DNA of 64,000 nucleotides from Theionarchaea archaeon (GTDB lineage Archaea > Methanobacteriota_B > Thermococci > Methanofastidiosales > SZ-28-30). Below, piece after piece: positions 17,190 through 26,669 of this stretch (position 1 is its first letter; each line of letters begins with the position of its first letter). The translations under genes were made by a program, and so were the position numbers. Location: contig JACVGT010000019.1 of assembly GCA_018992685.1 (NCBI GenBank), forward strand, positions 1 through 64,000. Direction: 5' to 3'. The notes under the pieces were generated by a model, which was given only the letters and a program-made list of their open reading frames with translations, was not told where the DNA came from and made no database searches.

Positions 17190-17670
17190 TCTTGTCCATC
17201 TCTCTCTTTATGAAGCTCTGCTCTCTCTTTGGATATCTACCAAGATCAAGAGTGGTCAGCAACATGCTCTGACTGAGGGCGACCTGATCCCTCAGTGAGT
17301 GGAGGAATTTCACCGCCTCTTCAAAATCATTCTCGCTAATGAAATAGTCAAGGCAGTCCAGAAGCACCACCCTGTTTCCAGGTTTGATGAATTCATTTAT
17401 GAAATGAAGTAATTTCTCCAAATCACGTGACGATATGCCATTTTCATCCAGAATGAGGGTATTCTCGAATTCCTTCCCACTGGGAAGAGCCCGACACACA
17501 CACAGTCCCTCATGCCCGGAAAGCAGTCTTTCAAAGGCATCATACGCTGCCTTTTTCTTTCTAAGGAGATATGCGCATCTCATCCGGAATGTGGATCCGT
17601 TTTCTCTATAGAGTACTTTCACACCCAGTGCACACGCAACAACTCCTCCAATGAGAAATGCGTGCAACAT
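17182..17670 (-). CDS. DUF835 domain membrane protein
   Basis: Protein of 162 residues with an N-terminal membrane helix and a domain containing RVVLLDCLDYFISENDFEEAVKFL and LRDQVALSQSMLL, the pattern of archaeal DUF835 proteins (possibly signalling, mechanism unknown). It has its own promoter; ATG lies about 25 bp past the TATA centre, so the message is leaderless. Confidence 0.7.
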   Translation of the reverse strand: MLHAFLIGGVVACALGVKVLYRENGSTFRMRCAYLLRKKKAAYDAFERLLSGHEGLCVCRALPSGKEFENTLILDENGISSRDLEKLLHFINEFIKPGNRVVLLDCLDYFISENDFEEAVKFLHSLRDQVALSQSMLLTTLDLGRYPKREQSFIKREMDKII

Positions 17671-17690
17671 TGTCCTCTATCTGGTAGAGA

Positions 17691-17708
17691 GCATTTATAA
17701 ACCTTTCG
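17691..17708 (-). promoter_or_regulatory. Promoter of DUF835 gene
   Basis: Minus strand ACGAAAGG then TTTATAAATG. Bases 17709-17960 upstream contain no gene I can support. Confidence 0.65.
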
Positions 17709-18004
17709 TCCCTGTAACCGGTTAAAGGTGATACAAGACCTCCAAAATCCGGCCGAAATCTGGAAGCCTTCCAGAAAGAGCTACAAGAGGACAAGAGAGA
17801 GGAGTACACAGTGGAACAGCGGGTTCCTGCGTGTTATCACGGTCCCTTTTTGTGAGGAGATTAGAATTCTGCACCCCGTATTCTCTTCAGCCAGCGCTCT
17901 ATGTGCAGACTCGTGTTGATTCAAGGCAACTTATTCGGTTATACCTATGGAGTATGGGACAAATGTTTATAAACGGGAAAACATCTGCCAGGGAGGTGAA
18001 CAAT

Positions 18005-18304
18005 ATGGTTACACAAGAAGACGTCATGGATGCTCTCAAGCAGTGTTATGATCCTGAAATCCCCGTCAACGTTGTCGACCTGGGATTGATCTATGATGTT
18101 GATATTCAGGACAAGATCGTGAACGTGAACATGACATTGACAGCTCGCGGATGCCCGATGCATTCTTTGATTGCCCGGGATGTTAAGCAGAAGCTGCAGT
18201 CTCTCCCTGGAGTGGAGACAGCCAATGTCACGGTCGTGTGGGATCCTCCATGGACCCCGGACAGAATGTCAGAAGAAGCAAAGAAGAAACTGGGATTCAC
18301 CTAG
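18005..18304 (+). CDS. MIP18/SufT-like Fe-S cluster assembly factor (DUF59)
   Basis: Protein of 99 residues of the MIP18/PaaD/SufT family, helping to mature iron-sulfur proteins. It shows YDPEIPVNVVDLGLIYDV and MTLTARGCPMHSLIARDV, with the conserved cysteine, then VWDPPWTPDRMSEEAKKKLG. GTTTATAAAC at about 17965-17974 is the promoter and GGGAGGTGA gives the start; the longer upstream reading has no support. Overlaps the convergent ArsR gene by 8 bp. Confidence 0.88.
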   Translation: MVTQEDVMDALKQCYDPEIPVNVVDLGLIYDVDIQDKIVNVNMTLTARGCPMHSLIARDVKQKLQSLPGVETANVTVVWDPPWTPDRMSEEAKKKLGFT

Positions 18305-18794
18305 CTTCACCCACACTGACCGACTGCAGCAGAAGAGACATTTCTTTTTCTATTTCTATCAATTCCCTCAGGTACCCCTCTTTGACCGTGATATACTCTT
18401 TTTCAGTGATTTGATTGTCTTTGTGCAGCCTGTTGATCTCTTCTATGGATTCATATAGGGTATTCAGTCTGGTTTCCAGAATCTTGAGCTGTTCTCTCCT
18501 GTCCTGAGGGGTTTTTTTCTCTCTGAGGAATTTTTCAACCAACGTCCGTGCTTTTTCATAGAATTCTCTGGCCTCGCCACTGAGTTCGTACTTGACCTTT
18601 GCCCTTCCTGTCTCAATGAAACTGATCTTTTCCACCAGCCCACAATCCACCAGCTGCTTGAGGTGTCGTTCCAATCCTCCTCTGGTCATTTCCAGTTCGT
18701 TTTCAAGTTCATCCGGCCTCCGCTCTTTCTCATACAACAGTTCCACAATCTGCAGCCTGTAGGGGTTTGATAGGGCCTTGAAAATCTCCAGCAT
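18297..18794 (-). CDS. ArsR-type winged-helix regulator with C-terminal coiled coil
   Basis: Protein of 165 residues. The N-terminal winged helix (about 1-75: IFKALSNPYRLQIVELLYE, RGGLERHLKQLVDCGLVEK) is of the ArsR/HTH_20 type. The C-terminal half is charged and helical, likely a coiled coil for dimerisation, and ends in a SHOCT-like segment (NQITEKEYITVKEGYLREL). No metal-binding cysteine cluster is seen. A TATA box (CATATATAG near 18816-18825) places the message as leaderless. Divergent from the DUF4097 gene, which it may control. Confidence 0.75.
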   Translation of the reverse strand: MLEIFKALSNPYRLQIVELLYEKERRPDELENELEMTRGGLERHLKQLVDCGLVEKISFIETGRAKVKYELSGEAREFYEKARTLVEKFLREKKTPQDRREQLKILETRLNTLYESIEEINRLHKDNQITEKEYITVKEGYLRELIEIEKEMSLLLQSVSVGEAR

Positions 18795-19018
18795 GTTCAG
18801 TCTTCCTCATTCACCTATATATGGTTTTGTATCTTCGTTGCTGGCAGAGAATATGAACCACGTTACAGATAAGAGCTGGTATGCAGAATCGCGAAACCGC
18901 AAAAAAGCTAAAATGCGAATCTTTGCTCATTTTCAAAGGAATATTTTCGTTTTTCTTTCAAATAAGTTTATATATGTCTTTTTTCTAACAGGAATCAGAG
19001 AACCGAGAGGTGATCCTG

Positions 19019-20221
19019 ATGAGAATCAAGAGAAAACTGGATATGGACCGCTATGAAACGATGCTTCGAGATTTGGAGCAGATGAAAGATCGGCAAGAAA
19101 TTTCTCAAGAAACGTACGAGGAGATGAAACAGAAGTATGAGGAACGATTGAAGGAATTGGAGGAACAGTACTTCGAGGACGGGAAGGAGTTTGAGCTGGA
19201 ACTGGAGGAGTTTTCTGACTTGGGTGAAAGGATTACTGCCCAGGTGGAATCAGCTGTATCCAAGGCAATGGACAAGGTCCAGCGCATTACCATGCAGTTT
19301 CCTGACTCCTTTGACTCAGGGACCTACCACTCTGCAGAAGAAGTGTTTGAAGGCAAATTCGAATCAGATGCGGTGGATATAGACTTCTCCACTGAAAATG
19401 GCCACATCGACCTGAGAAAATGGGATAATGACACCTACAAGGTCGTTGTCACGAAGAAAGTGCGTGCCTATTCAGAGGAGCGAGCGGAAGAGAAATTGAA
19501 AGAAGTGGAGCTGGGGTTTGAACACCTCAAGAACGGGAAAGATGTCTTGAGACTGCACCCGTGTAAGACCAATACCGTGGTGTCAATCTCTGCCTACCTG
19601 CCTGCTGGTGCCAAGGGAGGAATGCTCTCCAGGGCACACCCTGTGACATACAACCTGACGCTGAGCAGTGAGAATGGACATTCTACCGTGACAGGACTGA
19701 CTGTGGGGACTGCCACCATACAGACTGAGAATGGACGAATTGGATTCGAGGATGTCAACGCCACCCGCCTTGAAGCAGAAACAGAAAATGGAAGGATCCA
19801 GGTGGAAGACAGTGAGGTCGAGACAGGGACGCTGTCAACTGAGAACGGGAGAATCGAATTGCTCAATGCCAAGGGAACTGCGATTAAAGTCTCAACAGAA
19901 AATGGATCTGTCAGAGGAAAGATGACGTTTGAGAAGGCAACACTGAAAACAGAAAATGGATCTATCCACATCTCGCCCAGAGGTAAGGGAACATATAGAG
20001 CCAGCAGCGAAATGGGAAGCGTCAGCATTGACGTAGACAGGAAGACTCCCTACGAGATTCTGGCCGAAACCCAGATGGGTAGTATTGCAGCTGCCCCCGA
20101 CCTGAACCTCTCGTCTGAGGGAAGGCACCACGCTGTTGTCAAGAGTCCCGATGTTGAAGGGGCGACAGAAAAATTCTCAGCAGAAATCAGCACCAAAATG
20201 GGAAGTGTCAGAATTCAATAG
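19019..20221 (+). CDS. Coiled-coil plus DUF4097 beta-helix protein with TENG repeats
   Basis: Protein of 400 residues. Residues about 5-60 form a charged coiled coil with a SHOCT-like end (DRQEISQETYEEMKQKYEERL). From about 120 the DUF4097-type domain consists of short beta repeats, each about 15-20 residues and marked by TENG or SENG (STENGHIDL, TENGRIGF, TENGRIQV, TENGRIEL, TENGSVRG, TENGSIHI), then SEMGSV and TKMGSV variants. This predicts a right-handed beta-solenoid. No signal peptide or membrane segment, so probably cytoplasmic. Start ATG 19019 is preceded by GAGGTGATC; promoter TTTATATAT near 18967. Confidence 0.75.
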   Translation: MRIKRKLDMDRYETMLRDLEQMKDRQEISQETYEEMKQKYEERLKELEEQYFEDGKEFELELEEFSDLGERITAQVESAVSKAMDKVQRITMQFPDSFDSGTYHSAEEVFEGKFESDAVDIDFSTENGHIDLRKWDNDTYKVVVTKKVRAYSEERAEEKLKEVELGFEHLKNGKDVLRLHPCKTNTVVSISAYLPAGAKGGMLSRAHPVTYNLTLSSENGHSTVTGLTVGTATIQTENGRIGFEDVNATRLEAETENGRIQVEDSEVETGTLSTENGRIELLNAKGTAIKVSTENGSVRGKMTFEKATLKTENGSIHISPRGKGTYRASSEMGSVSIDVDRKTPYEILAETQMGSIAAAPDLNLSSEGRHHAVVKSPDVEGATEKFSAEISTKMGSVRIQ

Positions 20222-20491
20222 GCTCTCATTTTTCTCTTCGTTTCCCTGTGGACCTTCTTTCTGATTCCTCTCACAGTCCCTGGTGATGGTGGCAAGCTAG
20301 GGGCTCTCATGGCTCACTGCCTGCTTCTCTCACAAATGAAATGTAGCAATAATCAGCTATTTCTCATCTATACAAAAGAGCAAAACTTTATATAGATAAA
20401 CCACCTTTTTTCTACTAGTGTTGAAAAGCCAGACTTTCACATTCATCATTCATCCATGCAAGAGACTAGTTCTGGCTTATTTGGTGATCCT

Positions 20492-21757
20492 ATGAAGAGA
20501 CAAAAAGCTGTAATTGGAGAGATTATTCGGAAGAAGGCAGGGGGTGCACGAATCAGAACAGATATTGGAACCACAAAGTACCTGATTTTTGCACAGATTG
20601 ATGCAAATGGTGTTGTCGAACGTCCAGACGTGGTGGGTGCCATTTTTGGACAGACTGAAGGATTGCTGGGAGATGATCTGGATTTGCGTGAATTGCAGAG
20701 AACAGGAAGGATTGGAAGAATCAGCGTTTCAGTGAATTCCAGGAATGGTCGTTCTCGAGGTTCCATAACGATTCCGTCCAGTCTTGATAAGATCGAAACT
20801 GCTGTTCTGGGGGCTTCACTGGAGACTATTGACAGAGTGGGTCCCTGCGAAGCAAAGATCACTGTCACCAAAATTGAGGACGTCCGGACCCTCAAGAGAA
20901 ACTACGTGATTGATAGAGCCAAACAGCTTGTCAAGTCCATGTTTACAGATGTCCTGCCTGAATCCCAGGAGATTACTGAAGAGGTCAAAGAATCCATCCG
21001 TATAAAGGAGATTACCAAATACGGCAAAGATAGTTTGCCTGCAGGACCCAACATTGATGATTCTGATGCCATTATTGTGGTAGAAGGAAGAGCAGACGTT
21101 TTGAATATGTTGAGGTATGGTATTAGAAATGCTGTGGCAGTGGAAGGCACCAGCATTCCCAAAACCATCGTTGACCTGTCAAAGGAGAAGACGGTCACGT
21201 GTTTTGTTGATGGGGATCGAGGTGGAGAATTAATTTTCAAAGAGCTGATGCAGGTGGCCGAGGTGGACTACGTGGCCAGAGCCCCACCCGGTAAGGAAGT
21301 GGAAGACCTGACCAAGAAAGAGACCATCAAAGCACTGCGAAACAAGATCCCTGTGGAACAGGCCATGACAGAACTGTTTGAAAAACAGCTGAAAGAAGAA
21401 TCGCAGAAAGAAGAAGTGAAAGAGGAAGTACCCGTTTGCCAGCAGGAAGGCCTCGAAGGGCTTAAGGAGTTTATCGACAAACTTCCCGGCACTCTGGATG
21501 CCTATCTCCTAGACGGGAAATACGTGCCCAAGATCAAAGTGTCTGTGAGAGATCTGGTCGATGCCATTTCACTGACCGATGATGTCAGGGTGGTGGTGTT
21601 TGATGGAGTGGTTACCCAGAGGCTGGTGGATGTTGCGGCAGAACGGGGGATTGAACGCCTGGTGGGAATAAAGATAGGCAACATCGCCAAGAAGCCTGTT
21701 GATTTAAAGATTCTGTCCTTTGGAGACATGATAGAAGAGCAGGATGAGATGTATTGA
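20492..21757 (+). CDS. dnaG: Archaeal DnaG primase (Toprim)
   Basis: DnaG-family protein of about 421 residues, an RNA primase in archaea also found with the exosome. The N-terminal part carries [25 protein letters not shown]. The Toprim core has the catalytic glutamate in [17 protein letters not shown] and the DGDRGG motif. A lysine/glutamate-rich linker precedes the C-terminal domain. GGTGAT lies 3 nt before ATG 20492, the spacing used elsewhere here; ATG 20456 is possible but lacks an SD. TATA (CTTTATATAG) is near 20386-20396. The N-terminus is about 20 residues longer than most homologues. Bases 20222-20380 hold only a T-rich probable terminator. Confidence 0.93.
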   Translation: MKRQKAVIGEIIRKKAGGARIRTDIGTTKYLIFAQIDANGVVERPDVVGAIFGQTEGLLGDDLDLRELQRTGRIGRISVSVNSRNGRSRGSITIPSSLDKIETAVLGASLETIDRVGPCEAKITVTKIEDVRTLKRNYVIDRAKQLVKSMFTDVLPESQEITEEVKESIRIKEITKYGKDSLPAGPNIDDSDAIIVVEGRADVLNMLRYGIRNAVAVEGTSIPKTIVDLSKEKTVTCFVDGDRGGELIFKELMQVAEVDYVARAPPGKEVEDLTKKETIKALRNKIPVEQAMTELFEKQLKEESQKEEVKEEVPVCQQEGLEGLKEFIDKLPGTLDAYLLDGKYVPKIKVSVRDLVDAISLTDDVRVVVFDGVVTQRLVDVAAERGIERLVGIKIGNIAKKPVDLKILSFGDMIEEQDEMY

Positions 21758-21867
21758 TTTTCCCCTGCTCAAACCTTTTTTTCTGGGACTCCTGAGTTAT
21801 GTACAAGATGGGTCTGTGGCTGGAGGAGAATGAGTAGAGTTAAAAAGACTCATGTCCTCCGGGCAGT

Positions 21868-22650
21868 ATGAGAACCAGTGTAATACTTGTGCTCTTGGTG
21901 TGCTCTTGTATTGGAAGTCCTGAGAATTCCTCCACACACGGCTGTGAAAAACCAATACTGGATGTTACTCTTGAGGAGATTACCCTTTCTGGAGGACCCG
22001 GCTTGCTGGTTAATGGGGTCACGTACTCTTTTGCAGGAGAATGTGGCCAGGACACAGCCCTTGAACTTCTGGAGTTTCCGATTCCCGACTTCCCGTGGAC
22101 AGTGTACAGTGAAACGGAATCTCGAAACCCTCCGTGCCTGTACATAGAAAAAGACGAGAAGCTGGAAAAGTATACCAAAAACAACGGGGGGGAGGTACTC
22201 TTTCTTGAAATCAGAAAAAAGAGAGAGGCAACCCAGATTAGCGGCGGGAAAAGAGGAGGGCACGAAGGAAGTCCTGTGACATATGTGTTTGATCCTGAAG
22301 ACAGGACACTGAAAGGACGCATGGATTTCCCCCTGGACGAAACGCTTGTCATGGTGTGTGGGTTCCACCAGGAGAAAACTGGAGATCAGGAGACAGGACA
22401 GGTATGGTACCTGTACGGGACAACAGATTTCCCCCAGAACGTTTCTGATGTGGAGATCCTTGGAGTGGAAAGAGATGGTACCGTACACCTCTTCGTTTTC
22501 TGTGAGTATCTGACCATTCCTCCAGGGGAAACCCGGCAGGTGAACAGGTCGTTCCAGGAACGTATCGTTGATTCTTCCTACGTTGTTGTAATTACAGTTA
22601 CGGTAGAGAACTACGGGTTCCTGAATATGGCGAATATCATTGCAGAATAG
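21868..22650 (+). CDS. Exported lipoprotein-like protein of unknown function
   Basis: Protein of 260 residues with a short signal peptide (RTSVILVLLVCSCIG) in which a cysteine could be lipidated. The rest is hydrophilic and beta-rich with several acidic segments; I do not recognise the family. A TATA-like GTTAAAAAG at about 21838 is 25-30 bp before ATG, so probably leaderless. It precedes the DUF4129-MoxR-DUF58 operon and may share its envelope role. An antisense open frame covers it but lacks a start signal and has shadow-like composition. Confidence 0.6.
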   Translation: MRTSVILVLLVCSCIGSPENSSTHGCEKPILDVTLEEITLSGGPGLLVNGVTYSFAGECGQDTALELLEFPIPDFPWTVYSETESRNPPCLYIEKDEKLEKYTKNNGGEVLFLEIRKKREATQISGGKRGGHEGSPVTYVFDPEDRTLKGRMDFPLDETLVMVCGFHQEKTGDQETGQVWYLYGTTDFPQNVSDVEILGVERDGTVHLFVFCEYLTIPPGETRQVNRSFQERIVDSSYVVVITVTVENYGFLNMANIIAE

Positions 22651-22811
22651 CCAGTGATGGATTTGAGGTGGAAATTTAGCCTGAAAATTCCTGCCTGATG
22701 AAGAGGACACTCCTTGCTGCCCTGTACGTGCCCTTTTAAAGATATTGCATCTTTTTTTTCGTGCATTGTTCTAATCGCAAGGTTTAAAAGTTCACGTTTC
22801 GACATTTCCTT

Positions 22812-23621
22812 ATGAAAGTGGCAGCCGTGCTGTTGTGTATCGTGGTAGCGTTCTGCATTGGATCACTGGCGTCCATACTCGAATCTGAGCGACATGGCAC
22901 CACACCACCTGCTGCAGAAGAAGGATCATCATACCGAATTCAGCTCACCAATGTATTGCTGCCGCTCATTCTCACCACGTGGGTTGTGGTCATCCTCGTC
23001 TCTCTCAGCAGAAGATCTGGACTGAAAAAGCAGCGACTTGTGGATGACAGCGTGTCGTGGCTGTCGACAATCGGGCTTGCCCTGGGATTGGGTCTCCTGT
23101 TGTTCTTCATGTACTATACCTTCCGGGATCCCAGGAGGCTTGAGTCTATCATTCCACTGAGAAGTCCCCTGAATATCAATGCACTCTTTGACAAGCCAAT
23201 GCTCATCAGGCCGCCCACCACCATGGAGAGGGGCATCTACTACGTGGGCATTCTGATTTTACTGTTGTTGATTGCCCTCTTCTTCGTGAGTTTCATTGCC
23301 TTCTCCAGGAAGAAAAAGTATGCGAGAACATCTATCCTTGAAAAGATTGAGAGTGAAAGAAGGAAATCGTTTTCCTTTGAGGGGTCTCATAGAGACATTG
23401 TAATCAATGCATATGGTGCTTCCTGTGATCATCTGGAGACCAAGGGATTCTTATTCGATAGGGCAAAGACTCCCTCTGAGGTCAAAGACAATGTGAGAAA
23501 TTCTGATCTTGAGCAGCTGACCGACCTATTCGAGAAGGCCCGCTACTCACACCATATGGTTTCCAAACAGGATTCTGACAAGGCCCTGACCCACTATGAG
23601 AGGTTGAAACATGAAGATTGA
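22812..23621 (+). CDS. DUF4129 domain membrane protein
   Basis: Protein of 269 residues. An N-terminal signal or anchor is followed by two further membrane helices (about 50-65 and 80-100), an outer loop, another helix near 145-165, and a cytoplasmic C-terminal DUF4129 domain (IVINAYGASCDHLETKGF, AKTPSEVKDNV, DLTDLFEKARYSHH). DUF4129 proteins accompany MoxR, DUF58 and transglutaminase proteins, as here. It overlaps the next gene by 11 bp. TATA-like GGTTTAAAAG lies near 22781-22790. Confidence 0.75.
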   Translation: MKVAAVLLCIVVAFCIGSLASILESERHGTTPPAAEEGSSYRIQLTNVLLPLILTTWVVVILVSLSRRSGLKKQRLVDDSVSWLSTIGLALGLGLLLFFMYYTFRDPRRLESIIPLRSPLNINALFDKPMLIRPPTTMERGIYYVGILILLLLIALFFVSFIAFSRKKKYARTSILEKIESERRKSFSFEGSHRDIVINAYGASCDHLETKGFLFDRAKTPSEVKDNVRNSDLEQLTDLFEKARYSHHMVSKQDSDKALTHYERLKHED

Positions 23622-24003
23622 AACAATATTTGACGTGCTGGGGAAAGCCCTCCTGTGGACTGTTATCCTATTTGTAATTCTCCTGGTTTTGTACTTCTTC
23701 ATGAAGGTCTTTTCAGCAGGAATTGTCGTGTCTCTGGCACTCCTGGCCGTGACTGTGTTCCTTGTGTGGTTTTACTGGAAGGACGTCTCTCCTGCAGCAT
23801 CTCTCAGGCCAGGAAGGACCCCTGCTCAGGAGGGAAAGATTAAGGCTCTGACCAGAGTGATTGAGAGAGCGTCCAAGGGGTACGATGTGTCTCGTGAGCA
23901 GGTGGATCTGTTGGTTCAGTATGTTACAGGCGAAGAGACACATATTGAAGGAAAAGGAGAACAGTACGTTAGAACCTTGGAAGAGGTGGTAGCACGACCG
24001 TGA
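23611..24003 (+). CDS. Small membrane protein of MoxR operon
   Basis: Protein of 130 residues with two N-terminal membrane helices (about 12-60) and a soluble tail containing RVIERASKGYDVSREQVDLLVQ. The same kind of gene often sits between DUF4129 and MoxR in archaea; function unknown. It overlaps both neighbours. Confidence 0.65.
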   Translation: MKIETIFDVLGKALLWTVILFVILLVLYFFMKVFSAGIVVSLALLAVTVFLVWFYWKDVSPAASLRPGRTPAQEGKIKALTRVIERASKGYDVSREQVDLLVQYVTGEETHIEGKGEQYVRTLEEVVARP

Positions 24004-24935
24004 AAGAAGACTGTACCAAAATTATGGATGAAATCAGTACTGTAATTGTGGGAAAGCGAGACGTCATGGAACTCATCCTGTGTGCCATACTGAGTCACGG
24101 GCACATTCTCTTTGAAGACTATCCAGGACTTGCCAAGACACTCATGGCATACTGCTTTTCACAGACGCTGGGATGCACGTTCAAGAGAGTCCAGTTCACC
24201 CCTGACCTTCTTCCCGCAGACATTACGGGGACGTACATATATAACCAGAAGGACATGACCTTTGACCTCAGGAAAGGCCCCATTTTCACCAACGTTCTGC
24301 TGGCTGACGAGATCAACAGGGCCCCACCCAAGACCCAGTCAGCCCTCCTGGAAGCCATGCAGGAACGGCAGGTTACCCTCGAGGGTGATACGCATAAGAT
24401 GGCAGAACCCTTTATCGTCATGGCCACGCAAAATCCCATTGAATACGAAGGGACGTATCCCCTCCCCGAGGCTCAGCTTGATCGGTTTCTCATAAAAATG
24501 TCTGTGGGGTATCCTTCCAGAGAACAGGAAATCGCAATCATTGAGCGAAGGAAAGAACGGAAAGAGGACGATGTTCATGTAGAGAGGGTTGTTGACTCTC
24601 GAAAGATCATGAAAATGCAGAAAGCATGTGAGGAGGTGTTCATACATCACGATATACAGCAGTACATTGTTGACATGGTTCAGGCGACCAGAGACCATCC
24701 CAGTGTGGAAGTTGGTGCATCTCCACGGGGATCTCTGGCCCTGTTCAAGCTGGCCCGTGCCCGGGCAGCACTCCGTGGAAGAGACTTCGTCCTGCCTGAT
24801 GATGTGAAAGATGTTGCCATGCCGGCACTGCGACACAGAATTATTCTGAAACCAGAAATCTGGTACACCAGAGTAAGTGAAGACACAGTTCTGGCCCAGA
24901 TACTAGATAAGATACCGGTGCCAAAGGTGGAGTGA
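24000..24935 (+). CDS. MoxR-type AAA+ ATPase
   Basis: AAA+ ATPase of 311 residues that acts as a chaperone or assembly factor for DUF58/VWA partner proteins. Walker A is FEDYPGLAKT near 37-46, Walker B LLADEINRAPPKTQSALLEAMQE near 101, and sensor 1 MATQNPIEYEGTYPLPEAQLDRF near 141. The start is GTG overlapping the previous stop (GTGA), implying coupled translation. Seven bp separate it from the DUF58 gene. Confidence 0.92.
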   Translation: MKEDCTKIMDEISTVIVGKRDVMELILCAILSHGHILFEDYPGLAKTLMAYCFSQTLGCTFKRVQFTPDLLPADITGTYIYNQKDMTFDLRKGPIFTNVLLADEINRAPPKTQSALLEAMQERQVTLEGDTHKMAEPFIVMATQNPIEYEGTYPLPEAQLDRFLIKMSVGYPSREQEIAIIERRKERKEDDVHVERVVDSRKIMKMQKACEEVFIHHDIQQYIVDMVQATRDHPSVEVGASPRGSLALFKLARARAALRGRDFVLPDDVKDVAMPALRHRIILKPEIWYTRVSEDTVLAQILDKIPVPKVE

Positions 24936-24942
24936 TTCCGGC

Positions 24943-26184
24943 ATGTACTCCTCCAAGTTTTTTTCTGTCCTGGGAATTGCTTTGGGATTCTTTGTACTGG
25001 GAATCCTGCTCAAACTGCCCCCCATCCTCTTTATTTCTCTACCTTTGATGATGTATCTCATACTCTCATCACGGGGGTGCCCCAGAACGGAATTCAGTGT
25101 GGAGAGGGGCGAGCTTCCTGCCAGGATGCTTGCTGGCGACTCTACGAAGATTACGCTCCGGGTGAGACTGTCAGGGGGAAATCCTCACTGTGTAGATATA
25201 AGGGAGACTGTCAGTACGGGCCAGGACGCATACTTCATGGTACGGGGAGAACCATGTCTTTCTCTTCACTATGAGAGAGGTGTAAAGAGAGGATTTCTTG
25301 AAGTCGGTCCCACCGCCATCTGTGCGCACAACTTCTCTCGCACGGTTTTTTTCACCGCCGAGTGTACTGACACAGCCAGTGTAACTGTTCTTCCCAGAGT
25401 TTGTCCAGTGAGGATAGGGCTTTCTCCTCGATTCACCACCTCGTTTCACGGGCCCATTCCATCCCGCCGGGCGGGAATTGGCGAAGAGTTTTACGCTCTG
25501 AGAGCATATCTCCCTGGAGATGAGTTCAGAATGGTAAACTGGAAAGCTACAGCCAGGGAAGGAGTTCTCATAACGAATGAATTTGAAGCAGAAAGAGTTT
25601 CTGAGGCCGTAATCGTAATAGACGCCAGCAAACGAACAGAAATCGGGATGAAAAAGAGCCTGCTGGATTATGAACTGGACGCTGCCGCTTCCATAGCACG
25701 GTTTCTCCTGGCCCAGGGACACAGGGTTGGGGCCTTCATATACAGTGATTACTTCCACTGGATGTCTCCTGGAACCACGCACCGGCACTTTGTCAAGATG
25801 CTGGATGTCTTTGCTGCCATTTCCCCCGCCGGATTTCACAGAACACAGTATGCAGCAGCCTATGTGTCAGCCTATGCACGCAGCGGCTCTCAAATTATCA
25901 TCATATCCTCAATGGAAGACCCCAGAGCGCTGGATGCTGTCCTGGATCTCCGCAGAGCAGGACTTCAGGTCATCGTGCTTTCTCCATCTCCCGAGAGTAT
26001 TGAGTGGCAGGAAATTGACCACACTCGCTACTCTGAGGCGGCTCTGGCCCTTTTGCAGAAGGAACGGAGGTTGACGTTTTCGCAGCTGAATGCTGTGTGC
26101 ACGGCAGTGGACTGGGATGTTTCCTATCCTCTGGAAGATATCTTGAAGAAGGTGGAACCATGGATTCGAACCAGAAAGCGGTAA
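24943..26184 (+). CDS. DUF58 protein, MoxR partner
   Basis: Protein of 413 residues. Two N-terminal membrane helices (about 5-45) are followed by a beta domain and the DUF58 core GIGEEFYALRAYLPGDEFRMVNWKATAR (near 178-205). A VWA-like half follows (AVIVIDASKRTEI with a DxS metal site). It is the expected client of the MoxR ATPase. It overlaps the next gene by 25 bp. Confidence 0.9.
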   Translation: MYSSKFFSVLGIALGFFVLGILLKLPPILFISLPLMMYLILSSRGCPRTEFSVERGELPARMLAGDSTKITLRVRLSGGNPHCVDIRETVSTGQDAYFMVRGEPCLSLHYERGVKRGFLEVGPTAICAHNFSRTVFFTAECTDTASVTVLPRVCPVRIGLSPRFTTSFHGPIPSRRAGIGEEFYALRAYLPGDEFRMVNWKATAREGVLITNEFEAERVSEAVIVIDASKRTEIGMKKSLLDYELDAAASIARFLLAQGHRVGAFIYSDYFHWMSPGTTHRHFVKMLDVFAAISPAGFHRTQYAAAYVSAYARSGSQIIIISSMEDPRALDAVLDLRRAGLQVIVLSPSPESIEWQEIDHTRYSEAALALLQKERRLTFSQLNAVCTAVDWDVSYPLEDILKKVEPWIRTRKR

Positions 26185-26669
26185 AAACCTTCCTCTCTGT
26201 CACCGCTCTCGGCCTGAGCATACCTCTCTGTATCCAGAGTTCACTCTATGGAGCAGAGATTCTTGTGGCAGCACTCCTCGCTGTTGTGGTGTGGGTCCAT
26301 CTCTCACTGTCCAGGGTTCTCCTTATCATCTGGGGGGCACTGCTGCTGACCGATCTCCTGCTTCTGAGGGTAAGCAATTATACGCTCATTTTTGTGGTAG
26401 CCTTTCTCATCGTGCTGTACGAACTCTGTGATTTTGCTGGCCTCCACTCCGGTGAGACAGACATGCAGGAAAGCCATAATGCAGTCAAGAAAGCGCACCT
26501 CAAATATATTGCAGGGTTGTTCCTGGGTTGCAGTATTGTCCCGGCCTTGGTTGCATTCCTGGCTCAGGTCATTAGACTGCAGATTGGACAGGAAGCTGCA
26601 CTGAACATCCTGCTCTTTGCGGGAATAATCTTCATGGTATTCATCCTCATCAAAGTCGCACCTACGTGA
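26160..26669 (+). CDS. Membrane protein at end of MoxR operon
   Basis: Protein of 169 residues with five to six hydrophobic segments and no recognised motif. Start ATG 26160 has GAAGGTGG 4 nt upstream and lies inside the end of the DUF58 gene; the longer reading is not needed. The gene ends in an 8-bp overlap with the convergent transglutaminase-like gene. Confidence 0.6.
   Translation: MDSNQKAVKTFLSVTALGLSIPLCIQSSLYGAEILVAALLAVVVWVHLSLSRVLLIIWGALLLTDLLLLRVSNYTLIFVVAFLIVLYELCDFAGLHSGETDMQESHNAVKKAHLKYIAGLFLGCSIVPALVAFLAQVIRLQIGQEAALNILLFAGIIFMVFILIKVAPT

Noticed and set aside
21850-22710. 286-codon open frame antisense to the lipoprotein gene at 21868
   Set aside because: No SD or promoter on that strand and rich in H, R, S and C as expected for a shadow frame; the plus frame has a signal peptide and a promoter.
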